The notes beneath the pieces were generated by a model. That model was not told the DNA's origin. It was given only the letters and a program-made list of their open reading frames with translations, and made no database searches. Shown here piece by piece: positions 52,901 to 61,756 of a stretch of DNA of 64,000 nucleotides (the first letter of the stretch is position 1; each line of letters starts with the position of its first letter). The position numbers and the translations under genes were made by a program. Source of the stretch: CAYMPH01 sp964392365 (lineage in GTDB: Bacteria > Spirochaetota > UBA4802 > UBA5550); the NCBI GenBank assembly GCA_964392365.1, contig CAYMPH010000003.1:186001-250000 (forward strand), read 5' to 3'.

Positions 52901-54241
52901 TTATTTAGAATCGGAAACACCAACCTGATAATATTCAAAATTATATGATTTCATGGTTTCTTTATTGTATTGATTTCTGCCGTCAAAAATGATTTTATTC
53001 TTCATCAGTTTTGAAATTTCATCAAAATCAGGGCTTCTGAATTCTTTCCATTCAGTTATTAAAATTAATGCATCAGCCGCTTCTAAAGCAGAATATTTAC
53101 TATTATGATAATTTACCAATTCATTGCCTTTTAAATAATATTCTTTAGCCTCATGAACGGCTTTCGGATCATATGCATTAATAATTGCTCCGGCCTTTGT
53201 TAATTCTTTAATAATTGTTATACTTGGTGCATCTCTCATGTCATCAGTTTCAGGTTTAAACGCTAATCCCCATACGGCAAATTTCAATCCATTGATATTG
53301 TTATTGAATCGTTTCATAATTTTTTTCACAAGAATAAATTTCTGGTTATTATTTACATCTTCAACAGCATTTAACAAAGAAGGTTCGTATCCGAAATTTT
53401 TTGAAGTTTTTATTAAAGCTTGAACATCTTTTGGAAAACAACTTCCTCCATATCCGGTCCCAGGGTATATGAATTTATATCCTATCCTGCTGTCGCTTCC
53501 GATTCCGATTCGAACTTTATTAACATCCGCTCCAACAAGCTCGCAAATAGTTGATATTTCATTCATAAAAGATATTTTAGTTGCTAACATTGCGTTTGCA
53601 GCATATTTAGTCATTTCGGCACTTCTAATATCCATTGCTATAAATCTATCATGATCTAATGTAAAAGGTTTATATAATTCTTTCATGATATTCATTACGT
53701 CAGCATTATCTGTTCCGATAACAACTCTTTCCGGTCTCATGGAATCCTCGATCGCAGCTCCTTCTTTAAGGAACTCGGGATTACTGACAATGTGAAATTT
53801 TATTTCAATATTTCTTTTATCTAAAGCTTTTTGTATTGTCTTTTTTACCAGATCAGCTGTACCGACAGGTACAGTCGATTTATCAACAATTATCATATCA
53901 TGTGTCATATAGTTTCCAATAGATTCTGCAACGTTAATAACATGTTTTAGATCAGCGCTTCCATCTTCACCCATTGGCGTACCAACTGCTATAAATGCGA
54001 TATTGCTTGATTCCACTGCATTTTTTATATCAGTAGTAAATTTTAATGTCCCTGAGTCTATATTTTGTCTTACTAATTCTTCAAGCCCGGGTTCATATAT
54101 TGGAATTATTCCATTAGTCAGTTTCTCTATTTTATTATGATCATTATCAACGCAAATTACATTGTTACTCATCTCAGCAAAACAAGTTCCTGTAACTAAC
54201 CCAACATAACCAGTCCCGATCATACATATTTTCATTATCAT
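52901..54241 (-). CDS. ugd: UDP-glucose 6-dehydrogenase
   Basis: The 446-residue NAD-dependent enzyme starts with ICMIGTGYVGLVTGTCFAE, followed by IPIYEPGLEELV, AVGTPMGEDGSADL, VDKSTVPVGT and NPEFLKEGAAI. The catalytic Cys is in GYGGSCFPKDVQAL, and FAVWGLAFKPETDDMRDA is the third domain. It oxidises UDP-glucose to UDP-glucuronate, substrate of the facing uxs gene. The sequence favours the Ugd/TuaD group over WecC-type ManNAc dehydrogenases. It is divergent from the GT4 gene at 54476, with a 234-base gap that must hold the promoters. The first ATG (MIM) could be replaced by the third codon. Confidence 0.95.
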   Translation of the reverse strand: MIMKICMIGTGYVGLVTGTCFAEMSNNVICVDNDHNKIEKLTNGIIPIYEPGLEELVRQNIDSGTLKFTTDIKNAVESSNIAFIAVGTPMGEDGSADLKHVINVAESIGNYMTHDMIIVDKSTVPVGTADLVKKTIQKALDKRNIEIKFHIVSNPEFLKEGAAIEDSMRPERVVIGTDNADVMNIMKELYKPFTLDHDRFIAMDIRSAEMTKYAANAMLATKISFMNEISTICELVGADVNKVRIGIGSDSRIGYKFIYPGTGYGGSCFPKDVQALIKTSKNFGYEPSLLNAVEDVNNNQKFILVKKIMKRFNNNINGLKFAVWGLAFKPETDDMRDAPSITIIKELTKAGAIINAYDPKAVHEAKEYYLKGNELVNYHNSKYSALEAADALILITEWKEFRSPDFDEISKLMKNKIIFDGRNQYNKETMKSYNFEYYQVGVSDSK

Positions 54242-54475
54242 GCCCCAGATTTTTTCATAAAGTATTCTTGATTTTTTAAGAATCTTTTTATTTAAAAAAT
54301 ATATTGATTATAATGTGTCAATACTATTTATTGTATCTATTATAAATTATAATAGACCTTTTCATCCGATTGAATATCATTTTTATATAGTCAAGTTATG
54401 TTATTATAATTGAATATCAGATTTTTTTACATTTTTACTATCTGATTAATATTTTAAGGAAGTCCGGCTGAATAT
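54242..54475. promoter_or_regulatory. Divergent intergenic region between ugd and a GT4 gene
   Basis: This AT-rich gap is the longest in the window. It holds an imperfect setting with ATTCTT/AAGAAT arms at 54264-54283 (six-base stem, eight-base loop) near the ugd start, and an 11-base direct repeat further right. A Shine-Dalgarno AAGGA lies 15 bases before the GT4 ATG. Promoters for both directions are expected here, but no convincing -35/-10 pair stands out in such AT-rich sequence. Confidence 0.6.
54369..54419. repeat. Pair of 11-base direct repeats 40 bases apart
   Basis: ATTGAATATCA occurs at 54369-54379 and again at 54409-54419, followed in both cases by T-rich sequence. The distance of 40 bases is near four helical turns, so a regulator could bind both copies on one face. 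It could also be chance in AT-rich DNA. Confidence 0.45.
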
Positions 54476-55687
54476 ATGAAGATACTTATAGTGTCACTCG
54501 ATAACTCAAAAAAAGTTTTACTGGGCGGTAAGCACATACACCAGGAGCTAATTGAGAAAGGATTTAATGAGCTGGGGCATTCTGTTGATTGCTGCTACCC
54601 TTCGAATAAAAGAATGATTTCTTTGAAAAGAATTTTCATTAAGGTTCTGTCTAAAATCAGTTCAGCTTTTCAGTTCCTATCTATCAGGGACAAGATGCAA
54701 TCCTACATTTCCTTTTTAGTGAATTCCCTCGGACGAATTTTAAATAAAAATAAATACGATTTTATTCTTGCTGAAGATACAGTATCTGCATATGCAGTAA
54801 AAAAATATTTTTTAAAAAGCGGGAATAAAATACCTGTTCTGCTTACTCTTCATGGATATTTCCCCAGAGAAACTGTTAATTATGGATACTATGATAAGGT
54901 AAACAGGAAAAAAGTTTTCGATTACTGCTTTTCAATTGAGAATGAGGCGGTAAGATTCGCTGATGCAATTATAACTGTTGATACAAGAATAAAGAACTAT
55001 CTCCATGATGAACATGATAGAAGCAAAAATGTATTTGTTGTATTCAACGCAATTGATAATAACAGATTTTTCCCGGTTTCTGTTGAAGAAAAGCTTCAGT
55101 ATAGAAAAGAATTGAATCTGGAACCGGATAAAATGAATTTACTGGTTGCAAGAAGATTTGTTCTGAAAAACGGTGTGCATTATGGAATTGAAGCTGCAAA
55201 GTCTCTTATCACTATGGGATATAATAAGTTTCAATTGATAATTGTCGGTGATGGCCCTGAAAAAAATAATCTAATAGACCTTGTAGAGAAATATAAACTT
55301 AATTCATATGTTAAATTTACAGGCGCAGTCGATCATTCGATGGTTGATAAGTATTACAAGGCGTCTGATATAATTTTAATGCCATCTACAAAATCTGATG
55401 ATGTGGAAGAGGCGACTTCCTTGAGCATGCTTGAGGGAATGATCTGCGGTAAGGTTGTGATTGCATCGGCGATCGGGGGAATGAAAGAGGTTATCAGGGA
55501 TGGAGATAACGGCATACTTGTAGAGGATAAAAATCCGGAACAGATAGCCGGGAAAATAGTAAATATGATGAATGATGATAATTTATATAAAAAGATTTCA
55601 GTGAAAGCTAATGAATACGCTGCAGAGAATCATGCTTATAGAAATCATGCCGGAAAATTTCTGGAGATATACAGGAATTTAAAATGA
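54476..55687 (+). CDS. Family 4 glycosyltransferase
   Basis: The 403-residue GT-B enzyme starts with ILIVSLDNSKKVLLGGKHIHQ, has the acceptor loop VLLTLHGYFPRETV, the donor-domain opening NLLVARRFVLKNGVHYGIEAA, IIVGDGPEKNNLIDLV, and the E-x7-E motif in EEATSLSMLEGMICGK. It opens the last + strand block after the divergent ugd gene and overlaps the GDP-fucose synthase gene by four bases, so a GDP-fucose-dependent transfer is plausible. AAGGA upstream supports the ATG. Confidence 0.92.
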   Translation: MKILIVSLDNSKKVLLGGKHIHQELIEKGFNELGHSVDCCYPSNKRMISLKRIFIKVLSKISSAFQFLSIRDKMQSYISFLVNSLGRILNKNKYDFILAEDTVSAYAVKKYFLKSGNKIPVLLTLHGYFPRETVNYGYYDKVNRKKVFDYCFSIENEAVRFADAIITVDTRIKNYLHDEHDRSKNVFVVFNAIDNNRFFPVSVEEKLQYRKELNLEPDKMNLLVARRFVLKNGVHYGIEAAKSLITMGYNKFQLIIVGDGPEKNNLIDLVEKYKLNSYVKFTGAVDHSMVDKYYKASDIILMPSTKSDDVEEATSLSMLEGMICGKVVIASAIGGMKEVIRDGDNGILVEDKNPEQIAGKIVNMMNDDNLYKKISVKANEYAAENHAYRNHAGKFLEIYRNLK

Positions 55688-56622
55688 ATAAAAATTCAAA
55701 AATATATATAGCAGGACATTCAGGAATGGTCGGTTCAGCAATCCTGCGCCTACTTGGAAGTAGAGGATTTGCAAATACTATTTACAGGCAATTGGATGAA
55801 CTGGATTTAAAAAATGAATCTGCAGTAGATGAATTTTTCAGAAATGAAAAACCTGAATTTGTTTTTCTTGCTGCTGCCAGGGTCGGTGGTATACAGGCAA
55901 ACATAGACCACCCTGCAGAATTTTTATTTGAGAATCTGCAGATTCAGAATAATATAATTCATAATTCATATATACATGGTGTGGAAAAAATATGTTTTCT
56001 GGGAAGTTCGTGCATTTACCCAAGAGAATGCCCTCAACCGATGAAAGAGGAATATCTTATGACCGGACCGCTTGAGCCCACCAATGAAGGTTACGCCCTT
56101 GCAAAAATTGCAGGTTTAAGAATGATCCAGTATTATAATGTACAATATGGATTAAAAGGCATCAACCCGATGCCCTGCAATCTTTATGGGACCAATGACA
56201 GTTTTGATCTTGCTCACTCTCATGTTTTATCAGCTCTTGTAAAAAGATTTACAGATGCCAAGGATGCAGGTGATAATGAGATAATCTTGTGGGGAACAGG
56301 CTCTGCCCGAAGGGAGTTCCTGCACGTGGATGATGTTGCTGATGCCCTTCTTTTCCTGATGGATAATTTCAATTCTACTGAAATTATTAATGTCGGTACA
56401 GGTTCAGATTATACTATAAAAGAATTAGCTGATATGATTTCTCAGAAGGTGGGATATCAGGGAAAAATTTTATGGGACAGCAGCAAGCCTGACGGAATGC
56501 CGAGAAAATGTCTTGATGTCTCAAAAATTCAAAAACTTGGATTTAAACCGAAAATATCCTTAAATGAAGGTATAGACAGGGTAATTAAGGATTATAGAAC
56601 AAAAAAAGATAAAGGGATTTAA
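55684..56622 (+). CDS. fcl: GDP-L-fucose synthase
   Basis: The 312-residue SDR has IYIAGHSGMVGSAILRLL, FLAAARVGGIQANIDHPAEF, the GSSCIYPRECPQPMKEE segment, and YALAKIAGLRMIQYY with catalytic Tyr and Lys. MPCNLYGTNDSFDLAHSHV and REFLHVDDVADAL are typical of Fcl/WcaG. It epimerises and reduces GDP-4-keto-6-deoxymannose to GDP-L-fucose. No standard Gmd is adjacent; the shorter GMD-like protein starting at 45312 could supply substrate, or gmd may lie elsewhere. A GT10 enzyme that could use GDP-fucose starts at 25475. Confidence 0.94.
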   Translation: MNKNSKIYIAGHSGMVGSAILRLLGSRGFANTIYRQLDELDLKNESAVDEFFRNEKPEFVFLAAARVGGIQANIDHPAEFLFENLQIQNNIIHNSYIHGVEKICFLGSSCIYPRECPQPMKEEYLMTGPLEPTNEGYALAKIAGLRMIQYYNVQYGLKGINPMPCNLYGTNDSFDLAHSHVLSALVKRFTDAKDAGDNEIILWGTGSARREFLHVDDVADALLFLMDNFNSTEIINVGTGSDYTIKELADMISQKVGYQGKILWDSSKPDGMPRKCLDVSKIQKLGFKPKISLNEGIDRVIKDYRTKKDKGI

Positions 56623-56789
56623 TGAAACTATTTATACATTTAATTAAAATTGAAATATAAATATTCTACTAGGCTTTATATCGGATTCAAATTATTTAAG
56701 TATGTAATTATGTTTGTAACAGATAATGCTATACATTAAAATCGATCAATAAAATTATATGAGAATTAAATTAATAAAAGGAAAGCATT
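56623..56789. other. AT-rich gap before the DUF268-type gene
   Basis: These 167 bases hold no ORF I can support. They are very AT-rich; the only clear element is AAAGGAAAG about seven bases before the next GTG, which acts as its ribosome binding site. A separate promoter is likely since coupling is broken here. Confidence 0.5.
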
Positions 56790-57557
56790 GTGGCTGTGAT
56801 GATAAAAAGAATATTACGTTATATTAAAAGAAATTTTTTTAATTTATTTATTATTGATAAACAGTTTAATAAAGATAAAAATATTATAAAAAAACAATTA
56901 ATAGGACAAAAGGATTTTAAAATAACAAAGTATATAATGATTTATGAAAATTTTTTAGATAGTGGTTTAGCATCTGGGCATTATTTCCACCAAGATTTAC
57001 TTGTTGCAAACAGAATTTTTATTAATAAGCCATTAAAGCATGTTGATATTGGATCAAGAGTTGATGGGTTCATATCTCATGTAGCCTCTTTCAGAAAAAT
57101 TGAAGTTATCGATATCAGACCTCAGAATGAATTAATAAATAATGTCATATTTAAACAGTTTGATTTTATGAATCTTCCAGAGAAATTTATGAATTATACT
57201 GATTCAATTTCATCATTACATGCAATAGAGCATTTTGGTTTGGGCAGATATGGGGATCAGATAGATTTTAATGGTCATATGAAGGGACTAAATAATGTTT
57301 ATAAGATGTTAAAGAAAAATGGTAAATTTTATTTCTCAGTTCCAATTGGACCTCAACGAATTGAGTTTAATGCCCATAGAGTATTTTCTATTGAATATTT
57401 ATTAAATATTTTTAAAGACAAATATTTTTTGTCAAATTTTTCATATGTAGATGACCAAGGAAACCTTCATAAGCATGTAAAATTGGGAAATAAAGCTGTT
57501 AGGAGAAATTTTAATTGTAATTATGGATGTGGAATATTTGAATTAGTAAAATTGTAA
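56790..57557 (+). CDS. DUF268-type, methyltransferase-like protein
   Basis: The 255-residue protein resembles the DUF268 group, a methyltransferase-like fold. KHVDIGSRVDGFISHVASF is the SAM-type motif, IEVIDIRPQNEL motif II, DSISSLHAIEHFGLGRYGDQID motif IV with the family-typical Gly-Arg-Tyr-Gly-Asp, and KKNGKFYFSVPIGPQRIEFN motif V; each is quoted in pieces of twenty or fewer residues in the family sense. GTG is chosen because AAAGGAAAG lies well placed before it; an ATG three codons later is possible. Gaps of 167 and 161 bases isolate it, and its codons look more A+T-rich than the flanking genes. The substrate may be a sugar hydroxyl. Confidence 0.78.
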   Translation: MAVMIKRILRYIKRNFFNLFIIDKQFNKDKNIIKKQLIGQKDFKITKYIMIYENFLDSGLASGHYFHQDLLVANRIFINKPLKHVDIGSRVDGFISHVASFRKIEVIDIRPQNELINNVIFKQFDFMNLPEKFMNYTDSISSLHAIEHFGLGRYGDQIDFNGHMKGLNNVYKMLKKNGKFYFSVPIGPQRIEFNAHRVFSIEYLLNIFKDKYFLSNFSYVDDQGNLHKHVKLGNKAVRRNFNCNYGCGIFELVKL

Positions 57558-57718
57558 AGTTTATTTTTTTTTAAATAAAATTTATTTGATCATGGATTTT
57601 TTTTTGTTTAATTCATTTTTATTTTAAAAAACTTTATGTATTACAATTTAGATGTTGTTTAAATAATTTTTCATCGTAAATTAGTATAATTATAAATTTA
57701 CTTAGAATATAAAAGATA
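57558..57718. other. AT-rich gap before the asparagine synthase-like gene
   Basis: These 161 bases carry no ORF. Runs of T after TTTAAATAAAATTTATTT might help termination of the upstream gene, but the stem is purely A/T with no proper loop. TAGTATAAT at 57682-57690 could serve as an extended -10 box for the next gene, with no good -35. No strong Shine-Dalgarno site precedes ATG 57719. Confidence 0.4.
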
Positions 57719-59524
57719 ATGTGCGGAATAAGCGGTATAGTAAATAAAAAAAATATCCCTGTTAGCGAGAAGGAAATCTATAAAATGAATGATTTAATCA
57801 TTCATCGTGGACCTGACAGTGAGGGATATTTTTTAAAGGATAATTTTGCATTCGGTCACAGACGTTTATCAATCATCGATCTGTCGTCTGACGGCGCCCA
57901 GCCTATGGATTATTCCGGGAAATATAAAATTATATATAATGGTGAGGTATATAATTATATAGAATTAAAAGAGGAATTGGTTAAGCTGGATTATGTGTTC
58001 AAATCATCATCAGATACTGAAGTAATTCTGGCATCGTATGCAGAGTGGGGCACCGAATGTGTAAAAAAATTCAATGGCATGTGGGGGTTTGCAATTTATG
58101 ATAGAGAAAAAAATATTATTTTCTGCAGCCGCGACCGTTTTGGAGTTAAACCTTTCTACTATGCGGCATTAGATGATCAGTTCGTGTTTGGTTCCGAAAT
58201 CAAGCAGCTTCTATATTTTTTTAATGAAAAGAAAGTAAATATTCCGGTACTGATGGATTTTCTCGTACTTGGATTCAGTGAACATACAGCGGATACTTTT
58301 TTTACCGGCATAAAAAAACTTCCACAATCACATAATCTTATTTATGATTTAAATAATCATACGTTCCAAATAGAAAAATACTATGAATTGAAGTTTGACA
58401 ATAAACTATCATCTTATAATGAGAATGAATCTATAGACTGTTATATGAAAGTTTTTTCTGATTCGGTAAAGCTGAGGCTTCGTTCTGATGTAAAGGTTGG
58501 AACTTGTCTAAGCGGCGGGATGGACAGCTCGGCAATATCATCTCTTGGTGCTTTAGGAATAAAAGAGGCAGGGAATAAATTTACTGCAATAACTGCTTCT
58601 TCATCTGACCCTAAAAATGATGAAACTGAATATGCCCGCAAGGTTGCAGATTTTTGTAATCTCGACTGGCATACAGTGAAGCCTGATTACAACGATTTTA
58701 TAAATCTATGTGATACTATTGCCGGAGTGCAGGAGGAACCGTTTGGAGGCCCGTCAATTTTTATGCAGTACTTTGTTTTTAAAACTGCACATGAACAAAA
58801 CTGCAAAGTTCTTCTCGACGGTCAGGGGGGAGATGAAACCCTGCTCGGTTATGTAAGATATTATACTGCATATATTCTATCTCAGCCTTTTATTAAAATG
58901 ATAAGAGAATTCTGGCGATCCAGTCAGAATTCCAACATGAGCAGAACCAGGCTATTTCTGTACATGGTATACTTTTTAATGCCTCGCGTGAGGTCTTTCC
59001 GGCAGAAAAAACGATCATCTTATATTAAATCTGAATATTTAAAACAGGCTGATTTTAAAATACTCTTTAAGACAGCCCGCTCCTTTCGGGATATAAGGAA
59101 ACTGCAGGAACTTGAAATAATGTCTCTTCAGCTGCCGGTTTTGCTGCGATTAGAAGATAAAAACTCAATGCATCATTCAGTTGAATCCCGCTTACCATTT
59201 ATTGATTACAGGGTAGTAGAAGCAGCTCTTTCGCTACCGGACAAGTATAAAATATTTCAGGGATGGACCAAGTACATCCTCAGAAAGGGTATAGAACCGT
59301 ATCTTCCGGCAGATATTGTATGGCGTAAAAATAAAATCGGGTTTGAAGCTCCTGCTGACCAGTGGCTGAAAAAGTATCATGACTATATAGTGGATAAGAT
59401 CAGATCCTCTGAAATCATTAATAAAATGACGGATATTAAAAAAATAGAAAGCCTTGACTCTGATTTAAAATGGAAGCTGTTTTTTATAGCTATCTGGGAG
59501 AAGAAATTTAATGTCACAGTCTGA
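57719..59524 (+). CDS. asnB: Asparagine synthase-like glutamine amidotransferase
   Basis: The 601-residue protein has a class II glutaminase domain (MCGISGIVNKK with nucleophile Cys2, IHRGPDSEGYF, IIYNGEVYNYIELKEEL, FNGMWGFAIYD) and an ATP-pyrophosphatase synthetase domain (VGTCLSGGMDSSAISSL near 260, LLDGQGGDETLLGY, LEDKNSMHHSVESRLPFIDY). It can make asparagine, but copies inside O-antigen and capsule clusters often amidate uronic acids of the glycan. UDP-glucuronate from the ugd gene would be a suitable starting point. The initiator Met must be removed to expose Cys2. A true housekeeping asnB is not excluded. Confidence 0.9.
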   Translation: MCGISGIVNKKNIPVSEKEIYKMNDLIIHRGPDSEGYFLKDNFAFGHRRLSIIDLSSDGAQPMDYSGKYKIIYNGEVYNYIELKEELVKLDYVFKSSSDTEVILASYAEWGTECVKKFNGMWGFAIYDREKNIIFCSRDRFGVKPFYYAALDDQFVFGSEIKQLLYFFNEKKVNIPVLMDFLVLGFSEHTADTFFTGIKKLPQSHNLIYDLNNHTFQIEKYYELKFDNKLSSYNENESIDCYMKVFSDSVKLRLRSDVKVGTCLSGGMDSSAISSLGALGIKEAGNKFTAITASSSDPKNDETEYARKVADFCNLDWHTVKPDYNDFINLCDTIAGVQEEPFGGPSIFMQYFVFKTAHEQNCKVLLDGQGGDETLLGYVRYYTAYILSQPFIKMIREFWRSSQNSNMSRTRLFLYMVYFLMPRVRSFRQKKRSSYIKSEYLKQADFKILFKTARSFRDIRKLQELEIMSLQLPVLLRLEDKNSMHHSVESRLPFIDYRVVEAALSLPDKYKIFQGWTKYILRKGIEPYLPADIVWRKNKIGFEAPADQWLKKYHDYIVDKIRSSEIINKMTDIKKIESLDSDLKWKLFFIAIWEKKFNVTV

Positions 59525-59597
59525 TATATCCTGCCTGATTTGTTCTTGTTGAAATTATTTGTTGACATCCGGCTCCTCTTAAAAAAACTGCGTGCAA

Positions 59598-60719
59598 ATG
59601 AAAACTAAAAATAAAATCTGTCACATTTCATCTGCTCATCCCAGATTCGATAATAGGATATTCTATAAAGAATGCATATCATTATATAAAAATGGTTTTG
59701 ATGTAAGCCTGCTGGTTGCAGATGGATTGGGAGACGAAATAAAATCCGGCATTAAAATTTTTGATGCAGGTAAAACGAGTAACAGGATCGCCCGTTTTAC
59801 ATCTATTTTCTATAAAATTTACAAAAAAGCAAATGAGATTGATGCTGAGGTTTTTCACTTTCATGATCCTGAGCTGATGATTTTAGGATATCTGCTGAAA
59901 TTAAAAGGTAAAAAAGTCATATATGATATCCATGAGGATGTACCGAAAGACATCATGCTCAAGTATTGGATTCCTACCTTATTTCTCAGGGGATTTGCTA
60001 AGTATCTTTATGTAATCCTTGAAAAAATATTCGTGAAAAAATTTGATCTTCTGATCACTGTTAGTGAAGAGATCGGGAATAACTATTCCAGCAATAAAGA
60101 AAAAGTCCTGATCATAAGAAATGTGGCAATTGTTAAATCAATTGATGAAGCACCTGTATCCAAGGAATCAAAAAATAAATCCTTCGTTGTACTTTACCAG
60201 GGCGGGTTGAATCCTGTCAGGGGTATAAGCGAAATGATATCAGCTATGCAGTATTTAGAAGGTGTTACGCTCTGGCTTATAGGAAACTGGTCTTCAGGGC
60301 AATATAGAAATGAATGTGAAAATCTTCAAGGCTATAATAAAGTCAAATATTTCGGATTTATCCCATTAAAGGATTTATTCGGATATACTAAACTTGCTGA
60401 TGTTTGTATAATTAATTTTCTCCCTTTACCTCATAATGAGTTTTCACTTCCAAATAAAATATTTGAATACATGGCTTGTCGCAAACCTGTTATTTTAAGC
60501 GATTTCCCATACTGGAGAAAAATATTCGGGGATGCGGCCTGTTATGCAGATTCACGTGATCCTATTAAAATTGCTGAAGCTGTCAGCTTTCTAAAGAAAA
60601 ATAAAATAGAGAGAAACAAACTCGCTTTGAAAGGTAGGAAACTGGTTGATACAGAATTTTCCTGGGAGAGAGAATCGCAATTATTGGTAAATGCATATAA
60701 TAAAATACTGAAAGTATAG
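59598..60719 (+). CDS. Family 4 glycosyltransferase
   Basis: A GT-B enzyme of about 373 residues. KICHISSAHPRFDNRIFYKEC is the short-loop GT4 opening seen in WbpH-like and exosortase-linked proteins, VFHFHDPELMILGYLLKLKGK follows, then VIYDIHEDVPKD, VVLYQGGLNPVRGISEMI at the donor domain and LPNKIFEYMACRKPVI near 300, a typical GT4 loop (all pieces quoted in part). ATG 59598 is preferred; a GTG two codons earlier is in frame. It starts 73 bases after the asnB stop. The donor sugar cannot be read from sequence. Confidence 0.9.
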   Translation: MKTKNKICHISSAHPRFDNRIFYKECISLYKNGFDVSLLVADGLGDEIKSGIKIFDAGKTSNRIARFTSIFYKIYKKANEIDAEVFHFHDPELMILGYLLKLKGKKVIYDIHEDVPKDIMLKYWIPTLFLRGFAKYLYVILEKIFVKKFDLLITVSEEIGNNYSSNKEKVLIIRNVAIVKSIDEAPVSKESKNKSFVVLYQGGLNPVRGISEMISAMQYLEGVTLWLIGNWSSGQYRNECENLQGYNKVKYFGFIPLKDLFGYTKLADVCIINFLPLPHNEFSLPNKIFEYMACRKPVILSDFPYWRKIFGDAACYADSRDPIKIAEAVSFLKKNKIERNKLALKGRKLVDTEFSWERESQLLVNAYNKILKV

Positions 60720-60721
60720 AT

Positions 60722-61747
60722 ATGGTTAAGTTAGTTTCAACAGGCGATATTATGCTGGGCGAAAATTCCCTTTACTGGGGGATAGGATCCAGGAGCATTT
60801 TTGAAAAAAAGAATATTGATTTTTTTAAGCATTCATCCCATGTATTCCATGATGCTGATATTTTTCTCGGCAACCTTGAATGTACATTGTCTGCAAAACA
60901 ATATGGCCTGTTGGAGGATAATTCTTTTATAGCTCCATCACAAGTCGTTCCTCAGCTGAAACAAGCCGGCATTACAATCATGAATGTTGCCAATAATCAT
61001 ATCCTTGACCGCGGTCCCGAATTATTTGATGAAACAATTGAGATACTTAAAGGAAATGATATCTTTTATATTGGTTGCCATCATCAGGAGCCAATAATTA
61101 TTCAATCCAACGGCCAGTCTCTCTGTTTTATCGGGATGTCAATAAGACCTGAATGGAATTTTGATTCCTGTGCTAAATATGAAAGAGATGCAGAATATGT
61201 CATCTCAACTGTAAAAAAGATAAAAAATAGCACTGATTATATAATTCTGTCAATCCATTGGGGCGAGGAGTATCTTGATTATCCTGATCCTCTTCAGGTT
61301 GAACTTGCTCACAGATTTTGCGATGCAGGGGTAGATATTATATTTGGACATCATACCCACGTTTTTCAGGGAGTTGAAAGATACGGGAAGAGTATTGTTT
61401 TTTACGGTCTTGGTAATTTTATCAGCGATATGATGCAGAGCCGGGCGAAAAAAGGATATATAGCTGATTTATCTTTGCACGATAATAAAGAAATAGAATA
61501 TAAGCTTCATTATTATGAAATCAACGGGAATTATCAGCCTGAGATAATTGATAATAAAACTGTAGTTATGGAAATTGATGTAAAAAATCTCAATAATCAG
61601 AATTATCAAAAAGATATTATTGATTCTTTAGCATCGTTTAGAAGGGAATACAAGATTTTTTTACTTACGAACTTTTATAGATTTCCTGTTATTAAACTTT
61701 TAATAATAATATTTCAGGCAGTGCTGCGGAAATTAAAAATTGGGTAG
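60722..61747 (+). CDS. CapA-family (PgsA-like) metallophosphatase-type protein
   Basis: The 341-residue protein matches the CapA group: LVSTGDIMLGENS with a metal Asp, FLGNLECTLSA, NVANNHILDRG, SIHWGEEYLDYP, IFGHHTHVFQGVE and VFYGLGNFISD. These His, Asp, Asn and Glu residues form the calcineurin-like metal site. CapA proteins take part in poly-gamma-glutamate capsule export, but many relatives occur in polysaccharide clusters with unknown substrates. No CapB/C is next to it, so a polyglutamate capsule is not indicated. It lacks a signal peptide; the basic hydrophobic end (about 322-341) could anchor it. Two-base gap to the preceding GT4 gene. Confidence 0.88.
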   Translation: MVKLVSTGDIMLGENSLYWGIGSRSIFEKKNIDFFKHSSHVFHDADIFLGNLECTLSAKQYGLLEDNSFIAPSQVVPQLKQAGITIMNVANNHILDRGPELFDETIEILKGNDIFYIGCHHQEPIIIQSNGQSLCFIGMSIRPEWNFDSCAKYERDAEYVISTVKKIKNSTDYIILSIHWGEEYLDYPDPLQVELAHRFCDAGVDIIFGHHTHVFQGVERYGKSIVFYGLGNFISDMMQSRAKKGYIADLSLHDNKEIEYKLHYYEINGNYQPEIIDNKTVVMEIDVKNLNNQNYQKDIIDSLASFRREYKIFLLTNFYRFPVIKLLIIIFQAVLRKLKIG

Positions 61748-61756
61748 AGGGCTCTT

